Assembly (NCBI RefSeq): GCF_011604685.1
Contig: NZ_CP050063.1
Coordinates: 8,659,001 to 8,723,000 of the forward strand
DNA: 64,000 nt
Source: Spirosoma aureum
GTDB lineage: Bacteria; Bacteroidota; Bacteroidia; Cytophagales; Spirosomataceae
Reading direction: 5' to 3'
Shown: piece after piece, positions 8,101 to 15,223 of the stretch
How the letters are laid out: the number at the start of each line of letters is the position of its first letter
How positions within the stretch are numbered: the first letter of the stretch is position 1
The notes under the pieces: generated by a model
What the model saw: the letters and a program-made list of their open reading frames with translations, nothing else
Database searches by the model: none
What the model was told of the DNA's origin: nothing
Position numbers and translations under genes: made by a program

Positions 8101-8209
8101 ATTCAACCAAAGGCAACGCCTATGAATTAGTGGAGCAAACACGCAGAAAACAGGCCAAGACAAGCTCATTTCCGACACGAATACCGTTTAAAAATACTTA
8201 CAGAATGGG

Positions 8210-8240
8210 TTTGCTTTTTACGCAAAACTGTGTAATTTTA
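8210..8240 (+). promoter_or_regulatory. Candidate promoter of the plus-strand cluster
   Basis: A -33 TTTG (8210-8213) lies 19 nt before TAATTTTA (8233-8240), which matches 7 of 8 positions of the Bacteroidetes -7 box TAnnTTTG. Operator-like site O2 fills the spacer, the classical place for a repressor to block initiation. Confidence 0.45.
8216..8237. promoter_or_regulatory. Operator-like site O2 (divergent promoter)
   Basis: This 22-bp site matches O1 at 16 of 22 positions, including both TTTTAC and TGTAA halves (TTTTACGCAAAAC then TGTGTAATT). It overlaps the -33/-7 spacer of the candidate promoter driving the gene at 8321. Confidence 0.5.
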
Positions 8241-8320
8241 AACCAGTAAACACCTCCTTTAAAAAGGCAAAAGGGACCGCAAAATGGGCCCCCTGCTTGA
8301 ACAGTAAACAACAAATACTA

Positions 8321-8980
8321 ATGAACACACAAAACAAAAGCCAAATCGAGACAAATCAAAGCGGTAACGCCCTGAAACCGTATCAAAAGATTCATGAACT
8401 CACAAATGAGGTCATAAATAAGTATAAATATCTGGAGGGACACCCGCGTCAGTATCGATTTGATGCCAAAGAGGGTGTGTTTAACATCAACGGCACCGAG
8501 AAGTTAGGACGCACATTGACCTTTCAGCCGATCGCCTGGCGGATCTTTACCGACAACATTCTGAACATGGGTACCAAAAACTGGGCGGAAATCTTTTTTA
8601 TCGACGATAAAAACTGTGTTTCGGCGGTCCTTTTTCACGGATACTCGGTCGACAATATTTTTCGGCTCATCGAACCACTCTATTACGACGACCTGACGCT
8701 GGCCGATGTGGTCATTACGGCTGTTGCCGAAAAGAAGGAGAACGCTAAAATTCAACCTAAAGGCGTCTATTACATTGCCACGTTCTCCTATAAAATGGGT
8801 GATGTCGAGAAAACCAGCGAATTGAAACAGTTCGCGGCTGACGTCAAAATCTTCCGGCAGGAAACCCTGACCGATATTGCCAACATCAAGACGGCAATGA
8901 ACTACTATAACCCATTCGCTAATCTAACCGAAGAAGCTGACGAAGCCGACCTTCGGCTACTGCCAGTTGGACAAGTCTAG
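8321..8980 (+). CDS. Uncharacterised protein between repressor and RecE-like exonuclease
   Basis: A 219-residue soluble protein of a family I do not recognise. The first ~20 residues are polar (MNTQNKSQIETNQSGNAL), followed by an alpha/beta body containing LTFQPIAWRIFTDN, GTKNWAEIFFIDD, VSAVLFHGYS and YYIATFSYKMG. There is no signal peptide or membrane helix. I start at ATG 8321; a TTG at 8297 would add eight residues. It is the first gene downstream of operator O2 and precedes the exonuclease gene by about 105 bp. By position it could be a single-strand-annealing partner or a regulator of the nuclease, but the sequence shows no RecT or Red-beta motif. Function unknown. Confidence 0.7.
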   Translation: MNTQNKSQIETNQSGNALKPYQKIHELTNEVINKYKYLEGHPRQYRFDAKEGVFNINGTEKLGRTLTFQPIAWRIFTDNILNMGTKNWAEIFFIDDKNCVSAVLFHGYSVDNIFRLIEPLYYDDLTLADVVITAVAEKKENAKIQPKGVYYIATFSYKMGDVEKTSELKQFAADVKIFRQETLTDIANIKTAMNYYNPFANLTEEADEADLRLLPVGQV

Positions 8981-8993
8981 TACGCCTTTGCAA

Positions 8994-9058
8994 GAGGTGA
9001 TTGAGTGATTTATGGTAAATCGTGCCTCAGCATTTGCCATAAATCACTCAATCACCTC
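8994..9058. repeat. Long inverted repeat inside the island, 22-bp perfect arms
   Basis: Arms 8994-9015 and 9037-9058 are exact complements. After one mismatch they continue for four more base pairs. The arm shares GTGATTGAGTGA with the hairpin at 5878-5952. It lies between the unknown gene and the exonuclease gene and may attenuate or process a joint transcript. Confidence 0.8.
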
Positions 9059-9086
9059 ATTTACAGTATCCAATCAACCATTCTGA

Positions 9087-9905
9087 ATGATTTCTCAACA
9101 GCTAATCACCATACCACAGCCGCTCCTTAGCCCCGGCGACGATTATCGCGCTCTGATGCGCGTATCGAATTCCGATTTGACTCGACTCAAAGAAGAGCAT
9201 CTGGGCTATTGGTCGGTTCCGTCGGCGCGGTTTATCCCCGAAAAGACGAAAGTGTTTGGACGTGCCTTTCACCAGCACCTGCTGGAACCCGAAACGGTCG
9301 GCACAGTACTGGAGCAATTTCTACCCGATATGGTCGACCATGATACGCTGGGGCCAGCGCAAACGGAGCAGCTAAATACCCTGATGCGTACCATTAAACA
9401 GGATACGTTCTGTCGGCGTTACCTGCGGCAATCGGAGCGGGAACGGGTGGTACTTTTTACGGAACCTACAACCGGTGTTGCCTGCAAAGCAAGGCTGGAT
9501 ATGGTTTATACAAGTCCAAAACGCCGGAATGCGCTGGTTATCGATATAAAAACAACATCGGCGCGCACGCAATCGCAGTTTCTGGAATCGTGCTATACCT
9601 ACGATTATGACCGACAGGCGGCTTTTTATATCGACAGCCTCCGCTATGCCGACGCTCGTCATAGCGAATTGGCCGAATGGGCCTCGACCCGTCAATTTCG
9701 GTTTGTGTTCATAGGGGTGATGAAGCAACGCCCTCACCGGCTTTTTGCCGTCGATGCCACGTCGATACCTGGCTTTATGGACTACGGCCGAAAAAAATAC
9801 CGCTTTTGGCTGCGCAAATGGCGCGAAGAACAATCTGTTGCAACTACTAGCCAGTTGTCGACCGGCAACGGATCTCCGGCACAGATGCTTTTAAAAACGG
9901 CCTGA
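9087..9905 (+). CDS. PD-(D/E)XK nuclease, exodeoxyribonuclease VIII (RecE)-like
   Basis: A 272-residue nuclease-like protein. The active-site series of the RecB/RecE/Cas4 branch is intact. GRAFHQHLLEP gives H62 or H64, E126 is in LFTEP, D138 is in ARLDMV, D153-x-K155 is in VIDIKTT, and Q177-x3-Y181 is in DRQAAFY. The N-terminal VSNSDLTRLKEE is typical of the phage RecE-like/DUF3799 group, which resects DNA 5'-3' for homologous recombination. No helicase or iron-sulfur cysteine cluster is present. The gene lies second in a repressor-controlled cluster, as in phage recombination modules, but no structural phage genes are nearby. Nuclease fold is fairly sure; role is inferred. Confidence 0.78.
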   Translation: MISQQLITIPQPLLSPGDDYRALMRVSNSDLTRLKEEHLGYWSVPSARFIPEKTKVFGRAFHQHLLEPETVGTVLEQFLPDMVDHDTLGPAQTEQLNTLMRTIKQDTFCRRYLRQSERERVVLFTEPTTGVACKARLDMVYTSPKRRNALVIDIKTTSARTQSQFLESCYTYDYDRQAAFYIDSLRYADARHSELAEWASTRQFRFVFIGVMKQRPHRLFAVDATSIPGFMDYGRKKYRFWLRKWREEQSVATTSQLSTGNGSPAQMLLKTA

Positions 9906-9944
9906 GACACATACAGGCAACTACACATTAAAAACTTAACGGAT

Positions 9945-10292
9945 ATGAACGCTTCCATTATCACCCTAACGCCCACTCCCCTCAACTTCGACTGGGGGAC
10001 TGACGGATTAGTGCTGTGGATTGAAGAACTGGACGGTGTTGATAGTCTGGCCGGACAGATGAATGAGGTTATGGACCGGATCGCGTTCGCGATTGAGCTG
10101 CAAACGGGTTGGGATCATCGCACCGATGGCAGTACGTTGCATCCACTATACGGTTACCGACTCCTGCTACGCGATGCGTCGGGCTGCTGGAACGCCGTCC
10201 GAACCGATGAAACGGGTCATTTTGCCGAACTGATTCCGCTCGAAGAAATGGACTATGAGATTGCATATGAGAAAGTTATGTGGCTGGACTAG
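9945..10292 (+). CDS. Hypothetical protein, last gene of the exonuclease cluster
   Basis: A 115-residue acidic protein, not recognised. It is soluble, with strands around LNFDWGTDGLVLWIEEL and YGYRLLLRDASGCWNAVRTD. It has no signal peptide, zinc motif or nuclease motif. It begins 39 bp after the exonuclease stop, and the next element is a strong terminator at 10336-10375. It is therefore the last cistron of the unit starting at 8321. It could be an accessory or inhibitor protein of the nuclease, but this rests only on position. Confidence 0.65.
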   Translation: MNASIITLTPTPLNFDWGTDGLVLWIEELDGVDSLAGQMNEVMDRIAFAIELQTGWDHRTDGSTLHPLYGYRLLLRDASGCWNAVRTDETGHFAELIPLEEMDYEIAYEKVMWLD

Positions 10293-10335
10293 CCTTTACA
10301 CGACGTTCAGATTGCAGAAATCATCCCCATTAATA

Positions 10336-10375
10336 ACCGCCAGCTTCCTCAAAAGCTGGCGGGTTCTTTTTTTTA
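10336..10375 (+). terminator. Rho-independent terminator closing the exonuclease cluster
   Basis: AACCGCCAGCTT (10336-10347) pairs with AAGCTGGCGGGTT (10354-10366) around a short loop. A run of eight T follows at 10368-10375. Confidence 0.92.
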
Positions 10376-10549
10376 GTACATTGAGTCAACCGAGTTTAAT
10401 CAAGACAATCAAAACCGAATGAGTTCAAGCCAGGTTTCGGGCAACCGGGATGTGTAGCTGATCCGGCCATGTATAATAGTTTTTGTGCCCACGCAACGTT
10501 CTCAACGGCATTTGCATCTTTACCAAAACACAACTCCGGAAATCACATC

Positions 10550-11329
10550 ATGAAAACATTCGTAACCTCTCTCCTGCTCACAGTCGTCGCACTAGCCCCC
10601 GCGCTAGCCCAAACGACCGTTGATGCTAAAGACATAATTGCCAAAATCAACCGTAAGGAAACCGTTTCGTACCAGAACGCAACCATAACCGGCGATCTTG
10701 ATCTGACTAACTTAGCTAATCGGAAGGAAGTAAGGGAAGGTAGTTGGAAAGGCGATTCTCGGGAGTTTTTGAGTACCGTCGAATCGCCGATCTCATTCAA
10801 AAACTGCACATTTAAAGGCAAATTTCTTGCTTATCACACCGATGAGACGGAAGAAAGACGGCTCATCAATCGAAACAATACAGTCTATAATGCCGATTTT
10901 AACGAAGCCGTAACCATCGAGAATTGTACTTTCGACGACGATGCCACGTTCAAATACTCCCATTTCCAGCAGCGGGCTATTTTTACGGGCAATACCTTCC
11001 GCGAAATTGCGCTGTTCAAATACGCCAAATTCAACAATGCCGCCGACTTCAGCGGATCGACCTTCAGAGGATATGCTGACTTCAAGTACACGAAGTTTGA
11101 CGAGTCTTCGGCATTCCAAAAAGTCGTTTTTGAACGAAATGCTGATTTCAAATACACAAAATTTGACGAAAGCGTTGATTTTCGGCAGGCTCGCTTCACC
11201 AGCTCCGCTGATTTTAAATATACCCATCTGCCACGTGGGACGAACTTCGATGACGCCCGTTTCGAAGGATCAACCGACTTTAAATACACTACACTGGACG
11301 GTCGGAAATTTTCACCGAATGGCCGGTAG
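10550..11329 (+). CDS. Secreted pentapeptide-like beta-helix protein with 22-residue repeats
   Basis: A 259-residue exported protein with a Sec signal (MKTFVTSLLLTVV...APALAQ). A cap region follows (ATITGDLDLTNL), then a repeat domain. The last ~130 residues hold six copies of a 22-residue unit beginning (A/T)xFKY. Phenylalanines fall at spacing 5-6-5-6 within the unit, not the strict spacing of five in ordinary pentapeptide proteins. This predicts a right-handed beta-helix with one coil per unit. I start at ATG 10550 because it opens the signal peptide; a frame start at 10469 adds 27 unrelated residues. Function unknown; it probably sits in the periplasm or on the cell surface. Confidence 0.8.
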   Translation: MKTFVTSLLLTVVALAPALAQTTVDAKDIIAKINRKETVSYQNATITGDLDLTNLANRKEVREGSWKGDSREFLSTVESPISFKNCTFKGKFLAYHTDETEERRLINRNNTVYNADFNEAVTIENCTFDDDATFKYSHFQQRAIFTGNTFREIALFKYAKFNNAADFSGSTFRGYADFKYTKFDESSAFQKVVFERNADFKYTKFDESVDFRQARFTSSADFKYTHLPRGTNFDDARFEGSTDFKYTTLDGRKFSPNGR

Positions 11330-11351
11330 TCGATAATTGTCAAGTGAAGAG

Positions 11352-11441
11352 AATTGGGTAATCAGGGGATCTATTGCGACTGGCTGGAAAGGTTTAAAAC
11401 CTCAATTGTCCAATCATTCGGATGGCCTTGATTACCTAATT
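11352..11441. repeat. Imperfect inverted repeat with the TTGGGTA-type arm
   Basis: AATTGGGTAATCAGGG (11352-11367) and the complement of AATTAGGTAATCAAGG (11426-11441) match except at two positions. They lie between the beta-helix gene and the AsmA-like gene. Related words occur in the hairpins near 3.2 and 25.6 kb. Confidence 0.45.
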
Positions 11442-11476
11442 GCCTTTTCATATCAACTAACAATCAGCCAGATTGC

Positions 11477-12697
11477 TTGTTTATCAAAACGTTATATCAA
11501 CTACGCAACGTTTTGAAACGCACTACAAAGATCCTGTTAGCACTTGTTGTCCTGCTGATCATCGCCCGCTTACTGCTGCCTTATTTTGTATTGCGGTATG
11601 TCAATAAAACACTAGCCGACATGGGCGGGTATACCGGTCACGTCGAAGATATTGATATTCAGCTGATTCGGGGCGCTTACCAGATCGATGATCTGAGGGT
11701 TCGCAAGATCAACGGCAACATCAAAGAACCCTTTGTTTTTATTCCGAAAACCGATTTATCCGTTGAATGGAAATCACTGTTTCGAGGTAGGCTGGTAAGC
11801 GAAGTCGAGTGTTATAATCCAGAACTTAACTTTGCCTTCAGTGACAATGAAGCGAGCAATCAGACCGGAGCCGAGGTCGACTGGACAGCTTTCCTGAAAA
11901 AATTACTGCCGATCAGCATAAACCGATTCGCGGTTATCGACGGCACGATTAATCTGACAAGTTTAATTACCCAGCCTCGCGCTGATTTATCCCTCAAAAA
12001 ATTTCAGGGTGAAATCCGAAACATTCGCAATGTGGAGGATAAAGACAAAAAACTACCCTCTCCGGTAGTGGCTTCGGGCGATGTACCGGGCTATGGTGGC
12101 TCCATGGCCTTCAGCGCTAACATGAACCTGTTGAAAGTTGTCCCGGATTTTGATTACAACCTTCGTTTTAGCGATTTACAGCTGGTAAAAATCAATCCAC
12201 TAGCCCGCGAATATGCCAACCTCGACTTTGAACAGGGAACGATGAGCGTTTACAGCGAAATGGCCATGCTCGACAGCAAGCTGAATGGTTACCTGAAGCC
12301 GCTGACAAAAGGCATGAAAATTTTCAAGATCAATGAACACGAAGGTCGCTCGGTTGGAAAATTCTTCACCGAACTGGTCGCACAGGCCGGAACCGCTGTG
12401 CTTAAGAATCAGAAGCACGATCAGGTGGCAACACGAATTCCACTCAACGGTACGGTTGAAGAAATTAAGACCGCCATTTGGCCTACTATCTTCGGTGTGC
12501 TACGGAACGCTTATATTGAAGCCTTCAAGGGTGAATTCGATAATACTATTACCCTGCAGGATGCCGTCAAGGACTTCAAAGACGATTACAAAGCGAAGCG
12601 GGCCGAACGCAAAGCTGAAAAAAAAGAGAAACGAGAAGAGCGCAAGGCTGAACGCAAGGCAAAGCGGGAGGCACGCAAACGTGAAAAAGCCCGCTAA
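11477..12697 (+). CDS. AsmA/DUF748-like membrane-anchored protein with basic tail
   Basis: A 406-residue protein. An N-terminal membrane anchor (about residues 17-40, ILLALVVLLIIARLLLPYFV) is followed by a long beta-rich periplasmic part resembling DUF748/AsmA-like bridge proteins. Clues are LRGAYQIDDLRVRKI-type strands, LSVEWKSLFRGRLVSEVECYNP and the late segment IPLNGTVEEIKTAIWPTIFGVLRNA. Residues about 366-406 are almost entirely Lys, Arg, Glu and Ala, a charged helical tail that is unusual for the family. The only upstream start is TTG 11477; an in-frame stop lies at 11429 and no ATG precedes the anchor. Such proteins are linked to lipid transport and outer-membrane homeostasis. Confidence 0.78.
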   Translation: MFIKTLYQLRNVLKRTTKILLALVVLLIIARLLLPYFVLRYVNKTLADMGGYTGHVEDIDIQLIRGAYQIDDLRVRKINGNIKEPFVFIPKTDLSVEWKSLFRGRLVSEVECYNPELNFAFSDNEASNQTGAEVDWTAFLKKLLPISINRFAVIDGTINLTSLITQPRADLSLKKFQGEIRNIRNVEDKDKKLPSPVVASGDVPGYGGSMAFSANMNLLKVVPDFDYNLRFSDLQLVKINPLAREYANLDFEQGTMSVYSEMAMLDSKLNGYLKPLTKGMKIFKINEHEGRSVGKFFTELVAQAGTAVLKNQKHDQVATRIPLNGTVEEIKTAIWPTIFGVLRNAYIEAFKGEFDNTITLQDAVKDFKDDYKAKRAERKAEKKEKREERKAERKAKREARKREKAR

Positions 12698-12702
12698 CGG
12701 AT

Positions 12703-13011
12703 TTATTGCCAGGTACCGCCTTTACTAAACACCATTCCTATAACCAGTACGCCCAGCCAGCACAGGTACGATCCCGCTAAAACAGCAAAGCCGAACCCAA
12801 CTTTTCCCTGAACCATAGTCAGCCAATAAGCCCAGGCCAGCAGCGCCAGTATACCAGTACAGCCTGCCAGAAAAATCAAACTGTCACCTCTCCTGTAGGC
12901 AGGCCCTGGTGGAAATAGTATTGAGTAAAACGTCATAATAAAATAAAATACCCCAATCAACCCATTTATAGCCAGGGCGGCACTGAAAATAAATTTTAGC
13001 AGAAGATTCAT
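12703..13011 (-). CDS. Small hypothetical membrane protein
   Basis: A 102-residue protein of unknown function with about three membrane helices (LLLKFIFSAALAINGLIGVF, LIFLAGCTGILALLAWAYWL, FGFAVLAGSYLCWLGVLVIG). I start at ATG 13011 (MNLLLKF); an upstream ATG at 13044 would add 11 residues. It ends 5 bp from the convergent AsmA-like gene and lies 63 bp after a DUF3592 gene on the same strand. No motif suggests an enzyme or transporter. Confidence 0.6.
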   Translation of the reverse strand: MNLLLKFIFSAALAINGLIGVFYFIMTFYSILFPPGPAYRRGDSLIFLAGCTGILALLAWAYWLTMVQGKVGFGFAVLAGSYLCWLGVLVIGMVFSKGGTWQ

Positions 13012-13074
13012 AGTACTGATAATGAATTTATAGAAACCCAACAAGCTACTTTAACCAGTTAACAAGGAGTGTTC

Positions 13075-13557
13075 CTACGGTGTATGCCGATGCCAGGCTC
13101 CATTTGTGTACACATAGGTTACGGAGTTGAAGAAAGACAGTGAAAGGCCTGCGATCATGAAAACGATGCCAAGAACACCCAGAACCAGCGGCACCAGCCA
13201 AATGCTCATGAAGGCATCAACTCGGGCACTATCTGGATTTTGCCGGTCATATAAGACGGATACTGACTCGCCAATCTGGTAATCGGGCGACGACGACCCA
13301 ACCGATGAGCGAAATGTGATTGACTGACCGGATGGACCACTAAACTGAACAACTGGGTAATAGGCCGTAGAATAACTATCACGATCATTGAAACGATCAA
13401 CAGACTGCCGTTTATCGAGACCGATCACACGGCCAGTCGCTTTATCGGTATCGCTGAGCCATTGTCTTATGTTTCTATAGCTGAAAAAGGCACCGGTCAA
13501 TAAACCGATGCCAAGTAGACCGAATCCGGCGCCTAGCCTTCGGGCAAATGGGTTCAT
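13075..13557 (-). CDS. DUF3592 domain membrane protein
   Basis: A 160-residue protein with one N-terminal and one C-terminal membrane helix (LGAGFGLLGIGLLTGAFFSY and WLVPLVLGVLGIVFMIAGLS). They flank a beta-rich loop of DUF3592 type: ATGRVIGL, YYPVVQF, ITFRSSVGSSSPDYQIGESV, then SVLYDRQNPDSARVD. DUF3592 proteins occur widely, often near toxins or envelope genes, without assigned function. It is probably co-transcribed with the small membrane protein that follows. Confidence 0.75.
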   Translation of the reverse strand: MNPFARRLGAGFGLLGIGLLTGAFFSYRNIRQWLSDTDKATGRVIGLDKRQSVDRFNDRDSYSTAYYPVVQFSGPSGQSITFRSSVGSSSPDYQIGESVSVLYDRQNPDSARVDAFMSIWLVPLVLGVLGIVFMIAGLSLSFFNSVTYVYTNGAWHRHTP

Positions 13558-13835
13558 GAGTACATTTATCTGGTTTAACTACACCACAAAAAACCAGCTC
13601 ATACCCCCTCTTCACCAAACATAATCGCCTGAAACGTTGCTTTTGGCGAACCAACCGTTCGCCATTGCCCGCGAATGGCTTTCCGTCGAAACGACTCATT
13701 GACAATCCCCTACGTTTCATTGACAAATTCGTGCTGTTTACACGGATAAAATTGGCCAAACAGCTTAGTCAGAACCAACTTTGCACCTCAATAACAACCG
13801 TTTACCACATCGTCCCTTTGCAGAAAGTCGTTACA

Positions 13836-14126
13836 ATGAAATTGTATTTCTTAAATCTCCGGACCTCGTTACTAACCTGGTTAGGCTACAAAACCCAGCC
13901 TGTAAAACAAAGCGGCATGCCGTTCTGGATGGGGTTCCTTTTATACTGCCTGGCTTATCCATTACTGGCTTTTACTGTCGTGTGGGCTATCTGCCAGATT
14001 ATTCAGGGCGAAACCTTATGGTTGCCCAGTGTGCTCCCGAATAGTGAGGAAACTCATGACTCAATGCAGCATTATCGAGGCTTTTTTGTCATAGCTGAAG
14101 GTTTTAATAGCCATACCAATCGTTGA
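13836..14126 (+). CDS. Small membrane protein, possibly the N-terminal half of a split gene
   Basis: A 96-residue protein with one clear membrane helix (MPFWMGFLLYCLAYPLLAFTVVW...) and a short hydrophilic tail. I start at ATG 13836; upstream in-frame codons to 13665 are unlikely to be coding. It ends in TGA at 14124-14126. After a single codon, the next reading frame opens at ATG 14130 in the same frame. The two products joined would give a sensible three-helix protein with a large C-terminal domain. This may be one gene broken by a nonsense codon, or two real cistrons. Function unknown. Confidence 0.5.
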   Translation: MKLYFLNLRTSLLTWLGYKTQPVKQSGMPFWMGFLLYCLAYPLLAFTVVWAICQIIQGETLWLPSVLPNSEETHDSMQHYRGFFVIAEGFNSHTNR

Positions 14127-14129
14127 CAC

Positions 14130-14672
14130 ATGCCTTACAAGACCGTTTATTCAATAGCGGGTCAGCCACCAATAGACCGAGTCTTTCTGGGAATTTCTGC
14201 TGGATTGCTTATAGCCACCTTCCTCGTTTTCCTCGCGACAAACTCGCCCTCCGGACGGTACAGTTTGCTGGCATTTACCCTGCTGTTTATTCTATTTACG
14301 CTCGTCATGCCTTACTGGGACCACCATCGTCTGGTCAGTAAGTTATCGACTCCTGAATGTAAGGTGTCAGAGGGTAAAATAATGGGCTATTGGCGGAAAG
14401 ACTGGTATCAAAAAGACACCCATCGCAGCTACAGCTATGAATCGTTTCGGGTAGATACGGTTCAGTTTGGTTACCACCGACTGGTTGAAATGGCCGGGTT
14501 TCACAACGCTGAGGCTCACCATTTTCCGATCCAAAACGGGTTAATCGTACGAATTTACTACGTGCCCGAACGTCAAGTAGACGACGATAGTCAGGTCAAC
14601 CGAATTCTTAAACTGGATACAGTAACCAGTCAAACCATACTCCAGAGCACCTTAACTACTGTATTACAATGA
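14130..14672 (+). CDS. Membrane protein with soluble C-terminal domain (DUF3592-like?)
   Basis: A 180-residue protein with two membrane helices (FLGISAGLLIATFLVFLAT and YSLLAFTLLFILFTLVMPYW). A beta-rich domain follows: VSEGKIMGYW, FRVDTVQFGYHRL, then PIQNGLIVRIYYVPE. The layout of helix pair plus a domain ending in (V/I)R(I/V)YY resembles DUF3592 proteins, but similarity is weak. It shares the frame of the preceding short gene, from which it is separated by one TGA plus one codon. It overlaps the next gene by an ATGA, so translation is probably coupled. Function unknown. Confidence 0.6.
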   Translation: MPYKTVYSIAGQPPIDRVFLGISAGLLIATFLVFLATNSPSGRYSLLAFTLLFILFTLVMPYWDHHRLVSKLSTPECKVSEGKIMGYWRKDWYQKDTHRSYSYESFRVDTVQFGYHRLVEMAGFHNAEAHHFPIQNGLIVRIYYVPERQVDDDSQVNRILKLDTVTSQTILQSTLTTVLQ

Positions 14673-15211
14673 ATTTACCGACAATTTGCTATGTACTGAC
14701 AGCCAGCTTAATCAGTTCGGCCTGTCAATCGACCGACAAACTGACCACTAACACGGCAGACAAACCCCCCCCTGCCGATACCATTCTTATCGCGGAAGCC
14801 AGGCTGAACGAAGGCACACGGTTCAATCCGACAGATCAGGCCATTACCCGCGATGATGTAAAAAGCTTTACGGATAATGAACCAGAAAAGCCCGTTTATA
14901 AAGCCGATACGCTGGCTGCTACCAACAAGGCATATGTTATCCTGTTTAGCCGGCTCTATTCGAATGAAACCATTGGATGGCTCGTCACCGTCAATCGATC
15001 AACTCAACAGCAGCTCGATAAACTGCAAGTGTATTATGACAATGCCGAAGGAATGACACAAACCGAAACCCGGTGGCTTCCGCAACAGCAACGAGCAATT
15101 GTAAAAACAGAAACGTATGACGAAGATGGTAAACCCAAAATCGCTACGCTTATCTATCAACTAACACCCGACGACAAGTTTCAACAGACATATCCCAATA
15201 CCAATAAGTAG
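14669..15211 (+). CDS. Hypothetical lipoprotein
   Basis: A 180-residue protein with a signal peptide and a probable lipobox (SLISSAC, acylated Cys19). A polar linker and a beta-rich domain follow, containing KAYVILFSRLYSNETIGWLVTV and RAIVKTETYDEDGKPKIATLIYQL. It overlaps the preceding membrane-protein gene by 4 bp (ATGA) and precedes a 106-residue protein by 12 bp, so the three form an operon. It should be anchored to the inner or outer membrane. No family recognised. Confidence 0.62.
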   Translation: MNLPTICYVLTASLISSACQSTDKLTTNTADKPPPADTILIAEARLNEGTRFNPTDQAITRDDVKSFTDNEPEKPVYKADTLAATNKAYVILFSRLYSNETIGWLVTVNRSTQQQLDKLQVYYDNAEGMTQTETRWLPQQQRAIVKTETYDEDGKPKIATLIYQLTPDDKFQQTYPNTNK

Positions 15212-15223
15212 TATAACACCATT

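Noticed and set aside
7673..10375. An intact prophage.
   Set aside because: Only a repressor and a RecE-like nuclease are phage-like; there is no integrase, terminase, capsid or attachment-site duplication in view.
10883..11320. Tandem DNA repeats that might be a CRISPR array.
   Set aside because: The 66-bp units are coding, diverged at silent sites and in phase with the protein repeat; there are no constant repeats with unique spacers.
10793..11343. Antisense frames over the beta-helix repeats.
   Set aside because: The 66-bp coding repeat keeps several frames open; the repeated antisense product is an artefact.
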